Shown: piece by piece, positions 50,757 to 59,334 of the stretch
How the letters are laid out: the number at the start of each line of letters is the position of its first letter
Position numbering within the stretch: the first letter of the stretch is position 1
Source: an uncultured Dysosmobacter sp.
GTDB lineage: Bacteria > Bacillota > Clostridia > Oscillospirales > Oscillospiraceae
DNA length: 64,000 bases
Direction of reading: 5' to 3'
Assembly (NCBI GenBank): GCA_934590165.1
Contig: CAKTOO010000006.1
Location: forward strand, 1-64,000
Position numbers and translations under genes: made by a program
Notes under the pieces: model-generated
What the model saw: only the letters and a program-made list of their open reading frames with translations
Database searches by the model: none
What the model was told of the DNA's origin: nothing

Positions 50757-51158
50757 TCAGCAGGGTTCCTTGTCCTCTTTCTTGTCGAAACGTTTTTCCA
50801 TTTTGTCCAGAATATCCGGCACCTTCTCCACGATGCGCTCCATGGTGGAGGTGGGCGGCACAGCCACCGGCAGCACCCGGGTGGAGCCGTCCTTGATGAC
50901 CAGGAAAGCCACAGGGTCGATCTTCACGCCGGCGGCGCTGCCGCCGCCGAAGCCTTCCTTCGCGGAGGTCTTGCCGTAATCTCCGCCGCCGCTGCCGAAT
51001 CCGAAGCTGACCTTGGAGATGGGGATCAGCGTCACGCCGTCAGGCGTGGTGATGGGCTGGCCGACGATGGTGTTGGCGTCCACCATCTCATGGATCTTAT
51101 CCATGGTGGCGCGCATCATATCGCTGAGGGGAGTCTTCTTTTCCATCGGAGTATCCAT
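50757..51158 (-). CDS. ytfJ: GerW-family sporulation protein
   Basis: 133 residues. IVGQPITTPDGVTLIPISKVSFGFG and the Gly-rich GGGDYGKTSAKEGFGGGSAAGVKI segment are the YtfJ/GerW pattern. In Bacillus it is needed for germination response. In an operon with DUF2953 upstream and dacF downstream. Confidence 0.92.
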   Translation of the reverse strand: MDTPMEKKTPLSDMMRATMDKIHEMVDANTIVGQPITTPDGVTLIPISKVSFGFGSGGGDYGKTSAKEGFGGGSAAGVKIDPVAFLVIKDGSTRVLPVAVPPTSTMERIVEKVPDILDKMEKRFDKKEDKEPC

Positions 51159-51176
51159 AGTGTACCGTCCTTTCTC

Positions 51177-51839
51177 TTACGCGGCAGGGGCCGCCTGCTC
51201 CGGCTCTTTGACCGGCTGCGGCTGCTTGTGTTTTTTCTGAAAGCCCAGAAACCATTTCAGCGCCGGGATGCCCACGCTCAAGGCAACGGACACCAGCGTG
51301 CCCAGCCGCAGGGTGACGCCCACCCGGGCCTGGACCACCGTCTCCGGCGCGTCAAAATCAATGCCGATGTGGATATGTGGGTCCGGGATGACCAGCAGCT
51401 GTTCCAGAACGGGCATCCCCGCCCAAACCGCCATATGCGCGTAACCGTACAGCTCTGCCGCGGCCGCCGGGTCCGCTCCGCCGCCGAAGGTGGTGGAAAC
51501 CTCCAGAGGCTTCACCCTGATGCTCCGCCGGGTGCGGCCCAAGGCCCGCTTCAAGGGCGGCAGCAGCGCGTCCAGGGCGGAGCGGATGTCCGCCAGCGTG
51601 GGCTTGGGCAGTGGCTTTTTTTCCTTTGGCGTCGTTTTGGCTGCCTCCTTGGGAGGTACCTCTTTTTCAGGCTTCTTCTTTTTCGGCTTTCCGGGCAACA
51701 CCCGGATGCGGAAGGGCCCCACAGCCGCGTCCACAGTCACAGCTTTCTCATCCACGGCAGCGTCAATGCCCAGCCGGAGGCGGGAAAGCAAAAACAGCAG
51801 CAATATCAAAACACCCAGGATCATCAAAAACAAGCGCAC
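51177..51839 (-). CDS. DUF2953 domain protein
   Basis: 220 residues: an N-terminal transmembrane helix, a Lys/Pro-rich stretch (KPKKKKPEKEVPPKEAAK), then the DUF2953 domain (STTFGGGADPAAAAELYGY). Function unknown; regularly next to ytfJ in spore formers, which hints at a sporulation role. Confidence 0.85.
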   Translation of the reverse strand: MRLFLMILGVLILLLFLLSRLRLGIDAAVDEKAVTVDAAVGPFRIRVLPGKPKKKKPEKEVPPKEAAKTTPKEKKPLPKPTLADIRSALDALLPPLKRALGRTRRSIRVKPLEVSTTFGGGADPAAAAELYGYAHMAVWAGMPVLEQLLVIPDPHIHIGIDFDAPETVVQARVGVTLRLGTLVSVALSVGIPALKWFLGFQKKHKQPQPVKEPEQAAPAA

Positions 51840-51878
51840 AGGCCCTCACCTCCCCTGCTGTCCTTAGCAGCCTGCTTT

Positions 51879-52520
51879 TTATTCTTCCGTTTCCCGCCCC
51901 TCCGGAAACTCCGCATCCTCCGGTGCGCCGGCAAGCTCCATGTCGCCGGTGGGGTCCACGATCTCGCCGTTTTCATTCAGCCGCATCTGCCCCTCGCCGC
52001 CCAGGTCCGGCATCTCCGGCAGGTCCTCCAAAGAGGTCAAGTGAAACGCCCGCAGGAACTGCTTGGTGGTGCGGTACAGGTGGGGGCGGCCCGGCACCTG
52101 CAGCCGGCCACACTCCTCAATGAGCTTGCGCTCCTGCAAGAGGCCCATGGTGTAGGCGCTGTCCACGCCCCGAATCTGGTCCACGAACGCCCGGGTGGTG
52201 GGCTGGTAATACGCGATGATAGTCAAAACCTCCAGAGCCGGCTGACTGAGCTTGGCAGGCTTGCGGATCTCAAAGGCCTTACGGATATACTCCGCGTAGT
52301 CCGGCGCGGAGCAAAGCTGCCAGCTGTCCTCAATGTGCAGCAGGCGGATTCCACGGCGCTCATAGGAATAATAATCCATGAGCTTTTGGAGCACCTGCTC
52401 CGCCGTGGGGCGGTCCAGCTCCAGAGCCACGCAGATGCGGTCCACGTGCACCGGCTCGCCGGAGGCAAATAAAATCCCCTCAATAGCGGATTCGATTTCT
52501 TTCATCTCCATGCTTTCCAA
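51879..52520 (-). CDS. scpB: Segregation and condensation protein B
   Basis: 213 residues with two winged-helix domains and the family motif LEVLTIIAYYQPTTRAFVDQIRGVDS. Partner of ScpA in the SMC condensin. 13 nt downstream of scpA. Confidence 0.95.
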   Translation of the reverse strand: MESMEMKEIESAIEGILFASGEPVHVDRICVALELDRPTAEQVLQKLMDYYSYERRGIRLLHIEDSWQLCSAPDYAEYIRKAFEIRKPAKLSQPALEVLTIIAYYQPTTRAFVDQIRGVDSAYTMGLLQERKLIEECGRLQVPGRPHLYRTTKQFLRAFHLTSLEDLPEMPDLGGEGQMRLNENGEIVDPTGDMELAGAPEDAEFPEGRETEE

Positions 52521-52533
52521 GGCAGGCTTCTCC

Positions 52534-53340
52534 TTACAGTTTCAAATTCTCCGGCAGCTCGCCCTCCTGGCGGATGGTACAGTCCGTCTCGGAGCCCGCC
52601 AGATGGATGACGCAGGCACGGCACAGCTCCAGCACCGCCAGGAAGGTGGCCACCACCTCGCTGCGGCTGCGGTTGCCCTTGAACAGCAGGCGGAAGCGGG
52701 TGATGCCATGCTCTTTCAGTCGGTTCAGGATCTCCCGGGCCTTGCTCTCCACAGGATAGGGCTCATGCTGGACGATATTTTCAAACGCGGTCTTCGGGGG
52801 CGGCAGCGTCCGCTCCGCCCGGCTGCGGATCTCCGCCATGGCCAGGATCAGGTCGCTCTTATCCTGGTCATATTCGTAGATCTTCCCACGCTTCACAGGC
52901 TCCGGATTCCGGGTGACGATGCTGCGGCCAAATTCGCCCATGGGCCCCAGGCGTGCCGCCAAGGTCTTCATGCGAACGTAATTCTCATTTCGGCGGCGCT
53001 CTTCCAGCGACTGGATGAGCGCGTCCATCTCGCTTTGGGCCTCCTCGTCCTCAATGGACAGCAGCATCCGGGTCTTGATATACATCAGGTGGGAGGCCAT
53101 GGTGATGAACTCACTGGCCACCTCCAGATCCAGCCGCTGCCGGGCCTCCAGCCAGGCCAGGTATTGGTCCAGGATCTGCGAGATGGAGATATCCTGGATC
53201 TCCATTTTATTCTTGCCCAACAAAAACAAAATGAGGTCCAGCGGGCCCTCAAAGTCCTGCATTTCCTCCTCGGAGCGGGTGCGGACAACTTTTTCCAATT
53301 TGAATACAGGATTTTCCAACCATGCCACCTCAAATAACAT
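52534..53340 (-). CDS. scpA: Segregation and condensation protein A
   Basis: Kleisin of the SMC complex. 268 residues from ATG 53338-53340 (MLFEVAWLEN), which has AAAGG 5 nt upstream; an in-frame ATG at 53355 lacks one. FEGPLDLILFLLGKNKMEIQDI is the family signature. The N-terminus before it is about 10-20 residues longer than usual. Confidence 0.92.
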   Translation of the reverse strand: MLFEVAWLENPVFKLEKVVRTRSEEEMQDFEGPLDLILFLLGKNKMEIQDISISQILDQYLAWLEARQRLDLEVASEFITMASHLMYIKTRMLLSIEDEEAQSEMDALIQSLEERRRNENYVRMKTLAARLGPMGEFGRSIVTRNPEPVKRGKIYEYDQDKSDLILAMAEIRSRAERTLPPPKTAFENIVQHEPYPVESKAREILNRLKEHGITRFRLLFKGNRSRSEVVATFLAVLELCRACVIHLAGSETDCTIRQEGELPENLKL

Positions 53341-53387
53341 TCGGGCCTTTGCCATGCGTCATGGTCACAAAAACCCAATATACAGAA

Positions 53388-53416
53388 ATTATAACAGCTT
53401 TCTCCCGTGAATACAA
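53388..53416 (-). promoter_or_regulatory. Promoter of scpA-scpB-DUF2953-ytfJ-dacF-rluB
   Basis: Minus strand TTGTAT (53411-53416), 17 bp, TATAAT (53388-53393), with a TGT extended -10. Confidence 0.65.
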
Positions 53417-53454
53417 GAAAAACCGTGTTCCGGCGCCGTCAGCGCCGTCAGTCA

Positions 53455-53488
53455 TAGAAAGAGGGCAGGTGCATTGGCACCTGCCCTC
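53455..53488 (-). terminator. Terminator of rpsB-tsf
   Basis: A 12-bp perfect stem (53461-53472 with 53477-53488) with a 4-nt loop, then TTTCT on the minus strand. Confidence 0.82.
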
Positions 53489-53509
53489 CCGGCATATTCA
53501 AGTGATAAA

Positions 53510-54424
53510 TCAGCCCTTGACCATCTTAGCGATCTCGTCGGCGAAGTTCTCCTGCTTCTTCTCGATGCCCTCGCCCTTCTCGAAGCGAACAGCGTTCTTG
53601 AAGGTGACGGCGCCGCCCAGAGCCTTGGCGGCGGAAGCGATATACTTCTCCACGGTCATGCTGTTGTCCTTGACGAACTCCTGCTGCAGCAGGCAGTTCT
53701 CGGCATAGAACTTATTCATCTTGCCCATGACAATCTTCTCGCGGACCTGCTCGGGCTTGTTGGCCATCTTGGGGTCGTTGGCCATCTGGACCATCATGAT
53801 CTTCTTCTCTTCGTCCAGAACATCCTGGGTCACCTGGCTCTTATCCCAGAAGCGGGGATTCAGAGCGGCGATCTGCATGGCGACATCCTTGCCGATCTCG
53901 GTGGCGTCGATGCCCTCGGAAACCTCCAGATTCACCAGCACGCCGATCTTGCCGCCGGCGTGGATATAGGGAACGGAAACGCCCTCGGTGAAGAAGGCAA
54001 AACGGCGGACCTTGATGTTCTCGCCGATGACCAGGACCATCTCCTGCTGCTGCTCGGTGACGGTCTTGTCAGTGTCGGCGTACTTGCAGGCCATCAGAGC
54101 GTCCAAGTCGGCGGGCTTGTTGGCAACCACGGTGGCGGCCACGCCCTTGACGAAGTCCACGAACTTCTCGTTCTTGCCCACGAAGTCGGTCTCGGCGTTG
54201 ACCTCGACCACCACGCCAACTCCGTCGATGACGGCGGCGTAAGCCATGCCCTCGGCGGCGATGCGGCCGGCCTTCTTGGCGGAAGCGGCCAGGCCCTTCT
54301 CGCGCAGGAACTCGATGGCCTTGTCCATGTCGCCGTCGGAGGCGACCAGAGCCTTCTTGCAATCCATCATGCCCACGCCGGTCATTTCGCGCAGGTTCTT
54401 CACATCAGCTGCGGTAAAAGCCAT
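53510..54424 (-). CDS. tsf: Translation elongation factor Ts
   Basis: 304 residues. The N-terminal UBA-like domain and TGVGMMDCKKALVASDGDMDKA signature are clear; the EF-Tu-binding core and the Q-V-R-E-K helix region follow. It recycles EF-Tu-GDP. 58 nt after rpsB, with AGGAGG-like GGAGGAAA before the ATG. Confidence 0.97.
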   Translation of the reverse strand: MAFTAADVKNLREMTGVGMMDCKKALVASDGDMDKAIEFLREKGLAASAKKAGRIAAEGMAYAAVIDGVGVVVEVNAETDFVGKNEKFVDFVKGVAATVVANKPADLDALMACKYADTDKTVTEQQQEMVLVIGENIKVRRFAFFTEGVSVPYIHAGGKIGVLVNLEVSEGIDATEIGKDVAMQIAALNPRFWDKSQVTQDVLDEEKKIMMVQMANDPKMANKPEQVREKIVMGKMNKFYAENCLLQQEFVKDNSMTVEKYIASAAKALGGAVTFKNAVRFEKGEGIEKKQENFADEIAKMVKG

Positions 54425-54482
54425 TTTTTATTTCCTCCAATATCTTGAATGAAAGCGCTGCTGCGCTTGCTGTTTTTATAAA

Positions 54483-55220
54483 TTACTCAGCGTCCTCGGT
54501 CTTCTCGGCGGCAGCCTCGGCGGTCTGCTCGCCCTGCTTGCCCTCCAGCACGGCGTTGGCCATGATGGAAGAGATCAGCTTGATGGCACGGATGGCATCG
54601 TCGTTGCCGGGGATGACATAATCGATCTCATCGGGATCGCAGTTGGTATCGGCGATGGCCACGACGGGGATGCCCAGCTTGTGGGCCTCGGCGATGGCGT
54701 TGCGCTCCTTGCGGGTATCCACGATGAACAGGGCGCCGGGCAGCTTCTTCATTTCCTTCACGCCGCCCAGGTACTTTTCCAGCTTGGCGATCTCGCCCAT
54801 GTGCTTCATGACTTCCTTCTTGGGCAGCATGTCGAAGGTGCCGTCCTCCTGCATGGTCTTCAGCTGGTTCAGACGGTCCACGCGGGTGCGCATGGTCTTG
54901 AAGTTGGTCATCATGCCGCCCAGCCAACGGGCGTTGACATAGTACTGGCCGCAGCGGGTAGCCTCCTCGCGGATGGCCTCCTGGGCCTGCTTCTTGGTGC
55001 CCACAAACAGCAGGGTCTGGCCGTTCTCGGACAGCTGACGGACGAAGTTATAGGCCTCCTCCAGCTTGCGGACGGTCTTCTGCAGGTCAACGATATAAAT
55101 GCCGTTGCGCTCGGTGTAGATGTAGGGAGCCATCTTGGGGTTCCAGCGGCGGGTCTGGTGACCGAAGTGGACGCCCGCCTCCAGCAGGGCCTTCATGGAT
55201 ACGACGTTAGAATTTGCCAT
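54483..55220 (-). CDS. rpsB: 30S ribosomal protein S2
   Basis: 245 residues from MANSNVVSMKALLEAGVHFG. HQTRRWNPKM, LFVGTKKQAQ, NARWLGGMMTNFKTM and PGNDDAIRAIKLI are the family motifs. Ala/Glu-rich C-terminal tail. First in the rpsB-tsf operon, behind a leader of about 115 nt. Confidence 0.97.
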   Translation of the reverse strand: MANSNVVSMKALLEAGVHFGHQTRRWNPKMAPYIYTERNGIYIVDLQKTVRKLEEAYNFVRQLSENGQTLLFVGTKKQAQEAIREEATRCGQYYVNARWLGGMMTNFKTMRTRVDRLNQLKTMQEDGTFDMLPKKEVMKHMGEIAKLEKYLGGVKEMKKLPGALFIVDTRKERNAIAEAHKLGIPVVAIADTNCDPDEIDYVIPGNDDAIRAIKLISSIMANAVLEGKQGEQTAEAAAEKTEDAE

Positions 55221-55343
55221 AGTGTTGAGTTCCTCCAAATCAATTTCGTTTTTACCTCCGGCGGCTTCACCCCCCCTGCTGACCCGCCTTTTTTCAGGCT
55301 GGGCACGAACAGGAAGTCGACGCACCGTGCGGAATGCTGAAAT

Positions 55344-55372
55344 ATAATACCACAGACGGTTCGGCAATGCAA
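55344..55372 (-). promoter_or_regulatory. Promoter of rpsB-tsf
   Basis: Minus strand TTGCAT (55367-55372), 17 bp, TATTAT (55344-55349), with a TGG extended -10. Confidence 0.65.
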
Positions 55373-55419
55373 GTATGATTTCCAAAAAATATGCAAATAT
55401 TCCCCCGGTTTTCCGGACT

Positions 55420-55701
55420 TCAGAACTTCCTGCGCCGCTTTCGCTCCTGCGGCTCCCGGCGCTGGAAGGGCTTGTCGATGAGGATGATGTCATCCCCGAT
55501 CCGCTGGATGCACTCCCAGGGGATGTAGAACTCCTCCCCCCTGCCGAACAGGCCGAAAAAGCGGCAGGGGCCGTTGACCACGATGGCGATCACCTGCCCC
55601 TCCGGTATCCGGATATCTACGTCCGACACGAAGCCCAGGCGGCACCCGTCCGAAATATTGATGACCTCCTTGCAGCGGAGATCCCGCATCCTGCACTGCA
55701 T
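55420..55701 (-). CDS. YlmC/YmxH-family PRC-barrel sporulation protein
   Basis: 93 residues. LRCKEVINISDGCRLGFVSD is the YlmC/YmxH start, and GRGEEFYIPWECIQRIGDDIIL the barrel core. Basic tail (RREPQERKRRRKF). It diverges from sigG, as in many Clostridia where ylmC and sigG are neighbours. Confidence 0.9.
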   Translation of the reverse strand: MQCRMRDLRCKEVINISDGCRLGFVSDVDIRIPEGQVIAIVVNGPCRFFGLFGRGEEFYIPWECIQRIGDDIILIDKPFQRREPQERKRRRKF

Positions 55702-55777
55702 GGCACTCCCTCCTTGTCGGTATCAGCCTATGCAGCGCGGTGGCCGTCCCATGCCCACAAAGCGACAAAAGCTCCTA

Positions 55778-55806
55778 GTATAGGAAAACCGGACGGGGGC
55801 CATACT
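55778..55806 (+). promoter_or_regulatory. Sigma-F/sigma-G promoter of sigG
   Basis: GTATA (55778-55782), 15 bp, GGCCATACT (55798-55806), a full match to the forespore consensus GYATA / GGnnAnAnT. Fits forespore expression by sigma-F and self-activation. Confidence 0.72.
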
Positions 55807-55847
55807 TTTTCCAGCAGCTTTTTCAAACAAGGAGGGACGGCTCTCAT

Positions 55848-56618
55848 ATGCAGGGAAAAGTGGAGATCGCCGGCGTGAACACCGCCAAGCTGAAGGTCCT
55901 AAAAAATGAGGAGACCATGGCGCTGCTGCGGCGGACGAAGGAGGGCGACCAGGCGGCCCGGCAGGAGCTGATCGAGGGGAATCTGCGGCTGGTACTGTCG
56001 GTGATCCAGCGGTTTTCCAGCCGGGGTGAAAACGCCGACGACCTGTTTCAGGTGGGTTGCGTAGGGCTCATCAAGGCCATTGACAATTTTGACATCAACC
56101 AGCCCGTGCGCTTTTCCACCTACGGTGTGCCTATGATCATCGGTGAGATCCGCCGCTATCTCCGGGACAACAGTGCCATCCGGGTCTCCCGCTCCATGCG
56201 GGACACCGCCTATCGGGTATTGCAGGTCCGGGACCGGTATCTGGCGGAGCATCAGAAGGAGCCCACCGTGGAGCAGATTGCCCAGGAGCTGGAGATTCCC
56301 CGGGAGGAGGTGGTGTTCGCCATGGATGCCATCGTGGACCCGGTCTCCCTGTACGAACCGGTGTATTCCGACGGCGGCGACGCCATCTGCGTCATGGACC
56401 AGGTGCGGGATACGAAAAACACCGACGAGGACTGGACGGACCGCATCGCCCTGAAGGAGGCCATGAAGCGGCTGGACCCCCGGGAGCGGCGCATTTTGTC
56501 CCTGCGGTTCTACGAGGGCAAGACCCAGATGGAGGTCTCCGCCGAGGTGGGCATCTCCCAGGCCCAGGTGTCCCGGCTGGAAAAGGGCGCCATCAACACC
56601 ATCAAAAAGAATATTTAA
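55848..56618 (+). CDS. sigG: Forespore RNA polymerase sigma factor SigG
   Basis: 256 residues. KVEIAGVNTAKL at the start is specific to SigG. Region 2 (GNLRLVLSVIQRFSSRGENADDLFQVG), the conserved RFSTYGVPMIIGEIRRYLRD and region 4 (ERRILSLRFYEGKTQMEVSAEVGISQAQVSRLE) are all intact. It drives late forespore genes. AAGGAGGG lies 11 nt before the ATG. Confidence 0.97.
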   Translation: MQGKVEIAGVNTAKLKVLKNEETMALLRRTKEGDQAARQELIEGNLRLVLSVIQRFSSRGENADDLFQVGCVGLIKAIDNFDINQPVRFSTYGVPMIIGEIRRYLRDNSAIRVSRSMRDTAYRVLQVRDRYLAEHQKEPTVEQIAQELEIPREEVVFAMDAIVDPVSLYEPVYSDGGDAICVMDQVRDTKNTDEDWTDRIALKEAMKRLDPRERRILSLRFYEGKTQMEVSAEVGISQAQVSRLEKGAINTIKKNI

Positions 56619-56654
56619 AAGAAAAGAGGCCGGAAAAGGCCTCTTTTCTTTTAA
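56617..56654 (+). terminator. Terminator of sigG
   Basis: A 15-bp stem (56617-56631 with 56638-56652) ending in a T-rich tract. Confidence 0.85.
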
Positions 56655-56715
56655 AACAGGGACTTGTATTTCATTTTAGTTCATGATACTTCTTTCTCAA
56701 AGGAGATGAAGCAAT

Positions 56716-57165
56716 ATGAACATAACCGTCTTGACCTTGCCGGAGACCGCCGTTGTCCGCCTGCGCCGCACCGGCCCTTATGGGGAAAGCAACCGGACCA
56801 TGATGGAGCGTTTGAAAAGCTGGGCCCGGGAGCAGGGTCTTCTGGAAGCAGGCGTGATCCTGGGCGCTGCTTGGGATGACCCGGCGTGTACGCCGCCGGA
56901 GCAGTGCCGGTACGACGTATGTCTGACCCTGGAGGGCCGCCTTCCCGAGCCCCCGGCGGACATGACCCTGGGGCGGATACCCGGAGGGACTTATGCCTGT
57001 TTCCAGGGTGCCCACACGCCCTCCGGCGTCCAGGCACTTTGGGGCACCGGCTTTACCGCCCTGGCGGAGGAAGGGCTCTCTCCGGACTCCGGCCGGCCGG
57101 TGCTGGAACGCTACCGGCCGGAACTGCTGGAGCGGGGGCTCTTTGAGCTTTGCATTCCGATTTGA
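56716..57165 (+). CDS. GyrI-like/AraC effector-binding-domain protein
   Basis: 149 residues, a stand-alone GyrI-like fold: VVRLRRTGPYGESNRTMMERLKSWA, then CRYDVCLTLEG, GRIPGGTYACFQG and LERYRPEL near the end. No DNA-binding domain. Members bind or hydrolyse small molecules, or act as DNA gyrase modulators; the role here is unknown. AAAGGAGA precedes the ATG. Confidence 0.85.
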   Translation: MNITVLTLPETAVVRLRRTGPYGESNRTMMERLKSWAREQGLLEAGVILGAAWDDPACTPPEQCRYDVCLTLEGRLPEPPADMTLGRIPGGTYACFQGAHTPSGVQALWGTGFTALAEEGLSPDSGRPVLERYRPELLERGLFELCIPI

Positions 57166-57171
57166 GCGCCC

Positions 57172-58734
57172 TCAGTTCTCCGCTTCCGCCGGGGCGACCT
57201 GCATGATGAAATTGCCGCCCTCCGCGATGGCAAACTCTGTGACCCGCTCACCGTCCGCCTGCATGGCGTCCGGCATCCCGCCGAAGCCCTCGGGCCGCTG
57301 AGGCCGGACACCGTCCTCCGGGCGCTCCTGACCGGGCGGGTCCATGGTCATACCGCCCTTACCGGGCTGGGGACGCTCCTGGCCGGGCACTCCTTCCGGC
57401 GGCCGCATCTCCCCGTCAGGCCGCGGGCCGCCCCCCATGCCGCCACTGCCCATTTCTCCGGCGGAGACGATACCGGAAAGCGGGGCCTCCCCTTGCAGGA
57501 GCCGATAATAGGCGGCGGACATGTTCCCATCAGAGATCACCAGATAGGTGAAATCATTGGCGGGCGTATAGCTTCCGATAGGCATACTTCCCACATCCTC
57601 CAGGGTGTAGGTCGTGCCGCCCTGCTGACGCTCCGCAAAGGAAAATACCACGTAATTCTGGCCGCTGTCCTCAATGCGGTCATACATGTTGCCGGAGGCC
57701 ATCACGGTGCCGCCATTGATATAAATACCCATGTCGGAGTCGATGCCGGCATCCCCGCTGGCGGCGCAGGCGGCGGCGGTGACGGAGCCGCCGTTGATGA
57801 CCAGCCAGCCGTTGGAATCGATGCCGTCACCCTCGCCGGTGCCGCCGTCCACCCGGATATCCAGACAGCCGCCGTTGATGGTGGTAACGGACACGCCGTC
57901 CTCGTTGGTGTTGATACCGTCGTTGCCGGCAAGGATATTGATATTGCCGCCGTTAATGGTCAGGTGCAGCTCACTGTCCAGGCCCTCGTTCTCCGCGAAG
58001 ATGTTCAAAATGCCAGTACCCTCCGCTCCCCCATCCACATTCATGGACATTTTGGAATAGAAGGCGCCGTCGTACTTGTGGAGCTTTTTGCTGTCCGCCA
58101 CGGCCGTCCCATTCTCGTTGAGCACCACGCTGTCCGGCTTGTAGATACGGACCACATAGGAACCGGTGATGTTGTTCTCCGTTCCGTCGGCGATGACGAC
58201 GTTGGCGCCGGCGGCGGAGGTGTCCACATCCTTTGCGGCGGTCTCCGTGTCGGCGGAACCGCATTCGTAGACGTTATAGAAGATGACGGCGGGCGCCACG
58301 GTGCAGGTGATGTCCGCGCCGTTCAAGATCAGCGTCACCACAGCGCCGGCGTCCTCCTCCGCGCCCTCCCCCAGGTCCACAGCCACCTGCCCGGCGGACA
58401 GTGTGCCGCTGAGGGCATAGGTACCCGGCTGGGTGATGTGAATGACCGTATGGGCGTCGGCCTCCTCCTGCGTGTGTTCGTCGGCCGCGGTGCCCTCGCC
58501 GTAGGTAAAGCCCTGTCCCGCCTGGTAGAACACGATATCGTGGGCGGTATAGACTGCCGCCGTATCATCGGAGGATGCTTTTTCACCGTCCACTGTGATA
58601 CCACTGTCGGACAGCTGGATGGAAACCGTGCCCTCCGGTAGGGCTTCTTCCGCAGGAACGCTCTGCGCTCCACAGGCACTCAGCAGCCCCACGCTCAGGC
58701 ACCCTGTCAAAACAAGCGCCGCGATTTGTTTCAT
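57172..58734 (-). CDS. Secreted lipoprotein with DUF4353 carbohydrate-binding-like domain
   Basis: 520 residues: signal peptide with lipobox (LLSAC, Cys21), then a repetitive beta-helix-like region (for example LTINGGNINILAGNDGINTNEDG), and a Gly/Met/Pro/Arg-rich tail with PGQERPQPG- and PPGQERPED-type repeats. DUF4353 proteins often accompany CotH and polyphosphate genes in Clostridia. Function unknown, probably cell-surface. Confidence 0.83.
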   Translation of the reverse strand: MKQIAALVLTGCLSVGLLSACGAQSVPAEEALPEGTVSIQLSDSGITVDGEKASSDDTAAVYTAHDIVFYQAGQGFTYGEGTAADEHTQEEADAHTVIHITQPGTYALSGTLSAGQVAVDLGEGAEEDAGAVVTLILNGADITCTVAPAVIFYNVYECGSADTETAAKDVDTSAAGANVVIADGTENNITGSYVVRIYKPDSVVLNENGTAVADSKKLHKYDGAFYSKMSMNVDGGAEGTGILNIFAENEGLDSELHLTINGGNINILAGNDGINTNEDGVSVTTINGGCLDIRVDGGTGEGDGIDSNGWLVINGGSVTAAACAASGDAGIDSDMGIYINGGTVMASGNMYDRIEDSGQNYVVFSFAERQQGGTTYTLEDVGSMPIGSYTPANDFTYLVISDGNMSAAYYRLLQGEAPLSGIVSAGEMGSGGMGGGPRPDGEMRPPEGVPGQERPQPGKGGMTMDPPGQERPEDGVRPQRPEGFGGMPDAMQADGERVTEFAIAEGGNFIMQVAPAEAEN

Positions 58735-58777
58735 GCTCGTTTCCTCCTTTTAGATGATGGGCCGTATCCTAGCAGCA

Positions 58778-58810
58778 TTTCCTGAAAATTTCCTGAAAAT
58801 TTCCCGAAAA
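58778..58810. repeat. Three tandem 11-bp repeats between divergent genes
   Basis: TTTCCTGAAAA at 58778-58788 and 58789-58799, and TTTCCCGAAAA at 58800-58810. One copy per helical turn, as in OmpR/PhoB-type response-regulator boxes. They end 2 bp from the -35 of the thioesterase promoter and 6 bp from a possible -10 (TAGGAT, 58766-58771 minus) of the lipoprotein gene. Confidence 0.7.
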
Positions 58811-58812
58811 AT

Positions 58813-58841
58813 TTGACGACCGTATCTTTTTCGGGTAAACT
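58813..58841 (+). promoter_or_regulatory. Promoter of the thioesterase gene
   Basis: TTGACG (58813-58818), 17 bp, TAAACT (58836-58841). Confidence 0.6.
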
Positions 58842-58881
58842 GAATGGGAATACACTTCCTGCAAGGAAAGGACGGATCGAG

Positions 58882-59292
58882 ATGGATTTTCAAAAGCTGG
58901 TGGAATTTCGCAACACCCACAATCCCTATGCGAAAAAAGAGGGCATCGTAGTGGAGGAGATCCGCCTTGGCTACGCCCGGGTCACCAAGACGGTGCTGCC
59001 CGATGACATCAATCCGGCGGGGCTGGCCCACGGCGGCATCTATTTTGCCCTGGCGGATACCGCTTCCGGCGCCGCCTCCGCCTCCCACGGTTACTTTGCC
59101 GTGACGGTGAACGCCAACTATAACTACCTCCGCTCCGCCAAGCCGGGAGACACTCTCATCGCCGAGGGCACGGAGTGCAAGACCGGCAAGACCATCTGCG
59201 TGTACGATGTGCGTGTCACCAACCAGGACGGTACCCTCATCGGCACAGGTTCCTTCACCTACTACCTGCTGGACCGGAAAATTGAGCTTTAA
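58882..59292 (+). CDS. PaaI-type hotdog-fold thioesterase
   Basis: 136 residues from MDFQKLVEFRNTHNPYA, with AAGGA upstream. The hotdog catalytic region GLAHGGIYFALADTASGAAS matches the PaaI family (acyl-CoA thioesterase, often acting on aromatic CoAs). Monocistronic. Substrate unknown. Confidence 0.9.
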   Translation: MDFQKLVEFRNTHNPYAKKEGIVVEEIRLGYARVTKTVLPDDINPAGLAHGGIYFALADTASGAASASHGYFAVTVNANYNYLRSAKPGDTLIAEGTECKTGKTICVYDVRVTNQDGTLIGTGSFTYYLLDRKIEL

Positions 59293-59297
59293 GAGAG

Positions 59298-59334
59298 ACC
59301 GGGCCGCCAGTTTGGCGGCCCGGTGTTGTTTTAC
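59298..59334. terminator. Terminator between the thioesterase and glnS
   Basis: An 11-bp perfect stem (59298-59308 with 59314-59324), then GTTGTTTT. It sits between convergent genes. Confidence 0.8.

Noticed and set aside
58813..58881. Longer N-terminus of the thioesterase starting at TTG 58813
   Set aside because: That TTG is the -35 hexamer. The ATG at 58882 has a ribosome binding site and fits the family length.
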